Part shown: positions 59,445 to 64,000 of the stretch, in pieces
How the letters are laid out: each line of letters starts with the position of its first letter
Position numbering within the stretch: the first letter of the stretch is position 1
From: Candidatus Acidiferrum typicum
GTDB taxonomy: Bacteria > Acidobacteriota > Terriglobia > Acidiferrales > UBA7541
Length of the DNA stretch: 64,000 nucleotides
Reading direction: 5' to 3'
NCBI GenBank assembly: GCA_025463055.1
Contig: JAOAPV010000093.1
Span: 1-64,000 of the forward strand
Notes under the pieces: generated by a model
What the model was told of the DNA's origin: nothing
Seen by the model: the letters and a program-made list of their open reading frames with translations, nothing else
The model's database searches: none
Program-made: the position numbers and the translations under genes

Positions 59445-60242
59445 ATGAAATCAGAACAAATCAAAGAAATCACGGATAAGGCCACTGACCAGTTGGTCGC
59501 CGCGCTCAACGCAGGCCGCAGCGAAGCGCTCACCGGCTATCTCAAAGCCATTGGACGCTTCCACCGCTACAGTCTTCACAACGTGCTGCTGATCGCTTCG
59601 CAGAAGCCGGATGCCAGCTACGTCGCCGGCTTCCGTACGTGGAACCAGCTCGGCCGCTTCGTGAAGAAGGGCGAGAAAGGCATCCTGATTCTTGCTCCCA
59701 TCGTTCGTCGCAAACCGGAGAACGAAGAGGATCAGGAAGAGGCTTCAGCTTCTGTCGCAGGTTTTCGGGCTGCTTATGTGTTCGATGTCAACCAGACCGA
59801 TGGCAAGGAAATGCCCCAGATCGGAATCGTGCAGGGCGACCCGTGCGAATATCGCGAGCGTCTCCGCAGTTTCGCAACTGCCCAAGGAATTTCCGTCGAA
59901 TATTCATCCGAAATCGCGCCCGCGCGCGGCACATCGAGCGGCGGGCGCATCACGCTGCTTCCCGGCCAGTCGCCCGCGGAAGAGTTTTCAACGCTTGCGC
60001 ACGAGCTGGCGCATGAACTCCTGCATCGGGGCGATCGCCGCGGCACCACGTCACGCCGAATCCGCGAAACCGAAGCGGAAGCCACGGCGTTCGTGGTCTG
60101 CCACACCATCGGGCTCGAAACCGGTTCGGCGGCATGCGACTACATCCAGTTGTGGAACGGAGATGCCCAACTCCTTACCGAGAGCCTTGATCATGTACGG
60201 CAAGCCGTTTCGCAAATGCTCACCGCGCTCACGGATGCGTGA
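59445..60242 (+). CDS. ArdC-like antirestriction protein (N-terminal ssDNA-binding-like and ImmA/IrrE-like zinc metallopeptidase domain)
   Basis: GYLKAIGRFHRYSLHNVLLIASQKPDASYVAGFRTWNQLGRFVKKGEKGILILAP; metallopeptidase HELAHELLHRGD. Confidence 0.87.
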   Translation: MKSEQIKEITDKATDQLVAALNAGRSEALTGYLKAIGRFHRYSLHNVLLIASQKPDASYVAGFRTWNQLGRFVKKGEKGILILAPIVRRKPENEEDQEEASASVAGFRAAYVFDVNQTDGKEMPQIGIVQGDPCEYRERLRSFATAQGISVEYSSEIAPARGTSSGGRITLLPGQSPAEEFSTLAHELAHELLHRGDRRGTTSRRIRETEAEATAFVVCHTIGLETGSAACDYIQLWNGDAQLLTESLDHVRQAVSQMLTALTDA

Positions 60243-60372
60243 GCGATAGAAATCATCTCCATCACGGCGGGAAGCTTTCCAACCGTGGGTCGGCTTTCAC
60301 GGACCGAATCGTGTTCTCCCAAATGGTCTGTTTTCCATGGATAGGCCTTACTGCCCTTCCTGCGCAAACCCT

Positions 60373-60467
60373 GCGCCTGATCCGTCCGCTTCGTCTGTCA
60401 AGGGTCTGCGCTGCGCTCCGATGAACGCCAAACCCCGGCGCCCTTGACAGCGCGGACGGACAGGCGC
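60373..60467. other. long imperfect stem-loop (7+9+10 bp paired)
   Basis: GCGCCTG-A-TCCGTCCGC-TTCGT-CTGTCAAGGG ... CCCTTGACAG-C-GCGGACGGA-CAGGCGC, 36-nt apical loop. Confidence 0.8.
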
Positions 60468-60488
60468 CTTCCCCTCGCATGAAGGGCA

Positions 60489-60534
60489 TTTGCTTTTCCT
60501 GCGCCGCTTCGCGCGGCGCCTCTCGGAAAGCAAA
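60489..60534. other. stem-loop upstream of the 60565 gene
   Basis: TTTGCTTTTCC/GGAAAGCAAA outer arms with GCGCCGC-TTCGC-GCGGCGC inner stem. Confidence 0.65.
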
Positions 60535-60564
60535 AACCCAAATCCACCAAAGGAGCCTTCTTTC

Positions 60565-60855
60565 ATGCAACCGACCACCAAGCAGCCGTTGTTTGACCTG
60601 GGCCAGCTCGTCGCCACGCCGGGCGCGCTGACCGCACTCGAAAAAGCCGGACAGAACGCGATGGAGTTCCTATCGCGTCATGTGACGGGCGATTGGGGCG
60701 ACATCCCCGAAGAAGACCGCATGGAAAACCAACACAACTTGGAGCACGGCTTCCGGCTCCTCAGTAGTTATCGCACCAACGCCGACCAGGTCGTATGGGT
60801 CATCACCGAAGCCAACCGCTCCCACACCACGCTTTTGCTTCCCGACGAATACTGA
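60565..60855 (+). CDS. conserved hypothetical protein of mobile/plasmid modules
   Basis: FDLGQLVATPGALTALEKAGQNAMEFLSRHVTGDWGDIPEEDRMEN...FRLLSSYRTNADQVVWVITEANRSHTTLLLPDEY; RBS AAAGGAG. Confidence 0.75.
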   Translation: MQPTTKQPLFDLGQLVATPGALTALEKAGQNAMEFLSRHVTGDWGDIPEEDRMENQHNLEHGFRLLSSYRTNADQVVWVITEANRSHTTLLLPDEY

Positions 60856-60887
60856 TTTCGAAAAAAAAAGGAAAAAAACAAAAAAAA

Positions 60888-62540
60888 ATGAACACGGCAG
60901 TCGCAGTCGAAACGAGCAACACCGTTCCTCCCGTGGTTTCTTCCGTACAAGAGATTCCATTGAGGAGCATTCAGGAATCCAAGACCAATCCACGCCGGCA
61001 GTTCGATGAAGCCAAACTCGCCGAGCTCGCTGGCAATATCCGGCAGCACGGCGTCTTGCAGCCCGTTCTCGTTCGTCCGCTGCCGGACGGCGAGCCGGAT
61101 CAGTATGAACTCGTGGCGGGAGCGCGGCGCTATCGCGCCTCGAAGCTCGCCGGGCGCGAAACAATTCCCGCCAGCATCCGCGAGCTCACCGACACGCAAT
61201 GCCTCGAATTGCAGCTGATCGAGAACCTGCAACGCGCCGACGTGCACGAACTCGACGAAGCACGCGGGTATGCCGGGCTTATGCAACTGCAGCCTGACAC
61301 GTACACGGTCGAAACGCTCGCCGAGAAAATCGGGCGGTCCGAAAAGTATGTGTACGCCCGACTGCGCTTGAACCATCTCGCGGATGAGACGCAGCAGGCG
61401 TTCTATGCTGGAAAGCTGACCGTCGCGCACGCCTTTGAAATCGCGCGGTTGCAGCCGAACGACCAAAGGCGTGCGCTGCAGGAATGTTTCCCGCAGCACC
61501 GCACGGTCGCGGCCATTGCCAAAGACCACAAAGCCGAAGCGGTCACCGTGCGGGAACTCCGCCAGTGGATTGAGCGCGAAATCCACCTGGACATCACGAA
61601 CGCGCCGTTTGACCCGCAGGACGAAACCCTGCTGCCAACGGCCGGAAGTTGCGCGCGCTGCCCCAAGCGAACCGGAAACAACCCGCTTCTCTTCCCCGAA
61701 GTGCGGCAAAAGTCCATCTGTACGGACCGGGCGTGCTATCGGGCCAAGATGGAGGCTTTCGTGCAAATTCGCGTTGGGCCCCTCGAATTGGCAGGTGAGA
61801 AAGCGCTGCGTGTGTCCCAGGCCCCCGCGTGGCAAGCCAAGAACCCGAAGGCCGATGTCCTGTACGAAGGACAGTACCGCAAGGCGCAGAAGAAGGCCGA
61901 GTGCCCGCAGACCAAGCCAGCCGTTATCGTCGACGGCCCGGACGCTGGCACGCTCCTTCATGTGTGCCGGGACGAGAAGTGTCCGGTGCACGCCAAAAGT
62001 ACGCGGTATCAGCAAACGCCGCAGGAACGTTCGGCACGAGCCAAAGAAGCTCTTGCCGAACGCATCGAAAAACAAAGCCGCGGTCGCATCCTCGACGCCA
62101 TTCGCAAGAAACTGCCCCCAACTCTTTCGCGATCCGACCTAGAAATGGCCCTACTGGACTACTTCCAGCGCCTTGGCCACGACAATCACCGCCGCCTCTG
62201 CCGTGCGTATGGATGGGAAGAGAAAAAGACCAAGGCTTCGTGGGGCGGCACCACCGTCGACTACCAGAACATCGCGGGAAAGGCCGTCCGCGAAATGAAA
62301 CCGCAGGACCTGCAGCATTTCCTAGTCGTCTGCGCTCTCGTGTCTGACCTGTATTGCCCGGGATACAACCCGCGCGAGACGCTGGCAAAGGACTCGAACC
62401 TCGCTCGCACCGCAGCTCGGTACAAAATCGACACGGCCAAACTGACTGCGAGCGTCCGTGCGGAACTTTCGAAATCCACTAAAACGCTGACTGCTAAGAA
62501 CGCCAAAACTAAAGCAGTAACGCAAACGAACTCCAAGTAA
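60888..62540 (+). CDS. ParB/RepB/Spo0J family partition-like protein with Cys-rich segment
   Basis: IPLRSIQESKTNPRRQFDEAKLAELAGNIRQHGVLQPVLVRPLPDG...YELVAGARRYRASKLAG; SCARCPKRTGNN...SICTDRACY; ATG at 60888. Confidence 0.92.
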   Translation: MNTAVAVETSNTVPPVVSSVQEIPLRSIQESKTNPRRQFDEAKLAELAGNIRQHGVLQPVLVRPLPDGEPDQYELVAGARRYRASKLAGRETIPASIRELTDTQCLELQLIENLQRADVHELDEARGYAGLMQLQPDTYTVETLAEKIGRSEKYVYARLRLNHLADETQQAFYAGKLTVAHAFEIARLQPNDQRRALQECFPQHRTVAAIAKDHKAEAVTVRELRQWIEREIHLDITNAPFDPQDETLLPTAGSCARCPKRTGNNPLLFPEVRQKSICTDRACYRAKMEAFVQIRVGPLELAGEKALRVSQAPAWQAKNPKADVLYEGQYRKAQKKAECPQTKPAVIVDGPDAGTLLHVCRDEKCPVHAKSTRYQQTPQERSARAKEALAERIEKQSRGRILDAIRKKLPPTLSRSDLEMALLDYFQRLGHDNHRRLCRAYGWEEKKTKASWGGTTVDYQNIAGKAVREMKPQDLQHFLVVCALVSDLYCPGYNPRETLAKDSNLARTAARYKIDTAKLTASVRAELSKSTKTLTAKNAKTKAVTQTNSK

Positions 62541-62562
62541 AGACGAACAACAATCTGCAGGA

Positions 62563-62592
62563 GCCGCGCCAGCAGCGCGGCCCCCCCTTTTT
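62563..62592 (+). terminator. Rho-independent terminator after the parB-like gene
   Basis: GCCGCGC-CAGCA-GCGCGGC stem followed by CCCCCCTTTTT. Confidence 0.75.
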
Positions 62593-62624
62593 GTGTCTGC
62601 GCTTTGCGCTAAATCCGAGCGGAC

Positions 62625-63020
62625 TTATGCTGCTGGGGTATGGCGGTTGCGGCCCGAGGCCATCTTCTGCGCAATAGAAAGGAGAAGCTTCCGGTCCGCG
62701 TCCTCTGCTTTGCCGAGACACTTTGTCAATTTATGAAGGTACACCGCCTGCTTGCCCGAACTCCCCCATACGCTCTCAGCTGAGGTCTTCCGTTTCAGAA
62801 GGGTCGGCAGCTCGGGTGGTTCCTCGCCGTCGTAAAACAGTTGGTACAGCGGGATTTCGAGAGCACGGGCCATCTTCTCGAGCGTCTCGATGGCCGGAAC
62901 TGTGTGGCCGTTCTCGACGCGCGAGATGTAACAGCGCAGAAGCCCGGTTCTCTTCTCGATGTCTCCCTGGGAAAGACTCTTGCCTTCGCGCAACTCCCGC
63001 AAACGATCGCCAATAATCAT
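62625..63020 (-). CDS. XRE family HTH transcriptional regulator
   Basis: MIIGDRLRELREGKSLSQGDIEKRTGLLRCYISRVENGHTVPAIETLEKMARALEIPLYQLF. Confidence 0.93.
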   Translation of the reverse strand: MIIGDRLRELREGKSLSQGDIEKRTGLLRCYISRVENGHTVPAIETLEKMARALEIPLYQLFYDGEEPPELPTLLKRKTSAESVWGSSGKQAVYLHKLTKCLGKAEDADRKLLLSIAQKMASGRNRHTPAA

Positions 63021-63246
63021 CCGTCCCTTCCCTTCCACAAACTAGGCGTGACAAAAACGAAGGCCCTATGATACACGCGAACAAACCAAGCAAAAAGAGA
63101 ATAGGCGCCGAGGACTTTAGCTCCACAAATGCGTGAGCAGGTCACTGACAAGACCGTTCGCATCGATGTTGTGTGTCTCACAAGGCCCTTCACATTCGTC
63201 TCGCGGCCATAACCAAAAGAGCCTCTTCAAGCTTCGCCATAAATCG

Positions 63247-64000
63247 TCACCCCTCGGGTGGCTTTCGGGCGCGCCGTTCGCGTGGGCCAGTGTCAGACGC
63301 AATGCGCATGGCCACGGCGGTCACGCGACCGACAATTTCTGCCTCTTGGGGATAGTTAAAATGACGGCTCTCAACCCCGGAATTCGGGTGCGGCAAAACC
63401 GTCAAAAGGCCCTTCTTCAACTCACACCACCCGCAAGCGTATCCGCCGCGCAACTCCAGAAAGTAAATCGGGCGCTCGAACTCCACCCCCGTGGAAACTG
63501 GCATGATCTTGCGTTGATTGACGTCAATCTGCACGAATGTTCCCGGCCGAATCAAAGGGAAAAGCGTGTAGTCCTGCAAACCTACAAAGCCGTAGAGGCA
63601 CTTTTCAGGGTTCAGGTGCCGCACGAGTGACACAGGAATATCGCCCCACACAGCAGTCAGCTTGGATAGCAGGTTGGTGTTATCGAGCTGATGCTCCTCG
63701 CGAAACCGCAGGGGCAGAACGACCTTCCCTCCTTCCTCCTCCTCCGGCGAATCGACCAGACGGGTCTTACCCATACCGAAAATGGCTTGGTCTTTCCCGA
63801 TATCGCTTGTTTGCACGTCGAACAAAGAATTCAGATAGGACCAACTACGGCAGTACACAACGCTCATGCTGTAGAGCTTGAAGATGCTCGGCACGTGCTC
63901 GCCATTTTCGACGTCGGTAAGCCAGCCGCGCGAAACGATGTACTCTGGGTTTTTCTTTTCGGCGGCAATCTCCTGGGTTTTCCTTTCTACCTCGCGCAGC
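63247..64000 (-). CDS. XRE-type HTH protein with C-terminal sensor/peptidase-like domain (5' end beyond the window)
   Basis: Frame stays open to the window edge: LREVERKTQEIAAEKKNPEYIVSRGWLTDVENGEHVPSIFKLYSMSVVY upstream of the listed ORF. Confidence 0.7.
   Translation of the reverse strand, partial: LREVERKTQEIAAEKKNPEYIVSRGWLTDVENGEHVPSIFKLYSMSVVYCRSWSYLNSLFDVQTSDIGKDQAIFGMGKTRLVDSPEEEEGGKVVLPLRFREEHQLDNTNLLSKLTAVWGDIPVSLVRHLNPEKCLYGFVGLQDYTLFPLIRPGTFVQIDVNQRKIMPVSTGVEFERPIYFLELRGGYACGWCELKKGLLTVLPHPNSGVESRHFNYPQEAEIVGRVTAVAMRIASDTGPRERRARKPPEG

Noticed and set aside
60768-62075. 435-aa minus-strand ORF over the parB-like gene
   Set aside because: Antisense shadow ORF; the plus strand has clear ParB motifs, RBS and terminator.
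61435-62142. 235-aa ORF in an alternative frame of the parB-like gene
   Set aside because: Arg/Ser/Pro-rich composition typical of out-of-frame reading in GC-rich sequence.

Overview
The window is read as a bacterial chromosome segment, probably Acidobacteriota; that assignment is inference from gene content, and no marker gene is present. About 0-55.6 kb is a very large exopolysaccharide/capsule locus. It contains roughly a dozen GT2/GT4-type glycosyltransferases, FkbM and other SAM methyltransferases, a Wzt-like ABC ATPase, a Wzx-like flippase, two O-antigen-ligase/polymerase-like membrane proteins, a GDP-mannose/UDP-glucose dehydrogenase, a Gfo/Idh + DegT pair, a polysaccharide deacetylase and a FemAB-like protein. 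The assembly core is sugar transferase / CpsD-like / ExeA-like ATPase with LysM / Wzz-GumC / Wza, facing a receiver-less sigma54 activator. Two paralogous pairs of secreted parallel beta-helix proteins sit on the opposite strand inside the locus. About 27-30.7 kb is a small disrupted island (hypothetical ORFs, scrambled IS110 remnants, a hydrolase fragment). About 55.7-57.8 kb is a decayed operon (truncated UxuA-like, multiply frameshifted SDR, frameshifted M24 peptidase). About 57.9-64 kb looks like a mobile or plasmid-derived module: Fic protein, ArdC-like antirestriction protein, small conserved protein, ParB-like protein and two XRE regulators. It carries unusual non-coding structure: a helically phased TCTCGCC array over the fic start, an RBS-sequestering nested hairpin before ardC, and a ~26-bp-stem hairpin. 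No rRNA, tRNA or CRISPR was recognised. All family calls come from reading motifs by eye; no database search was run.
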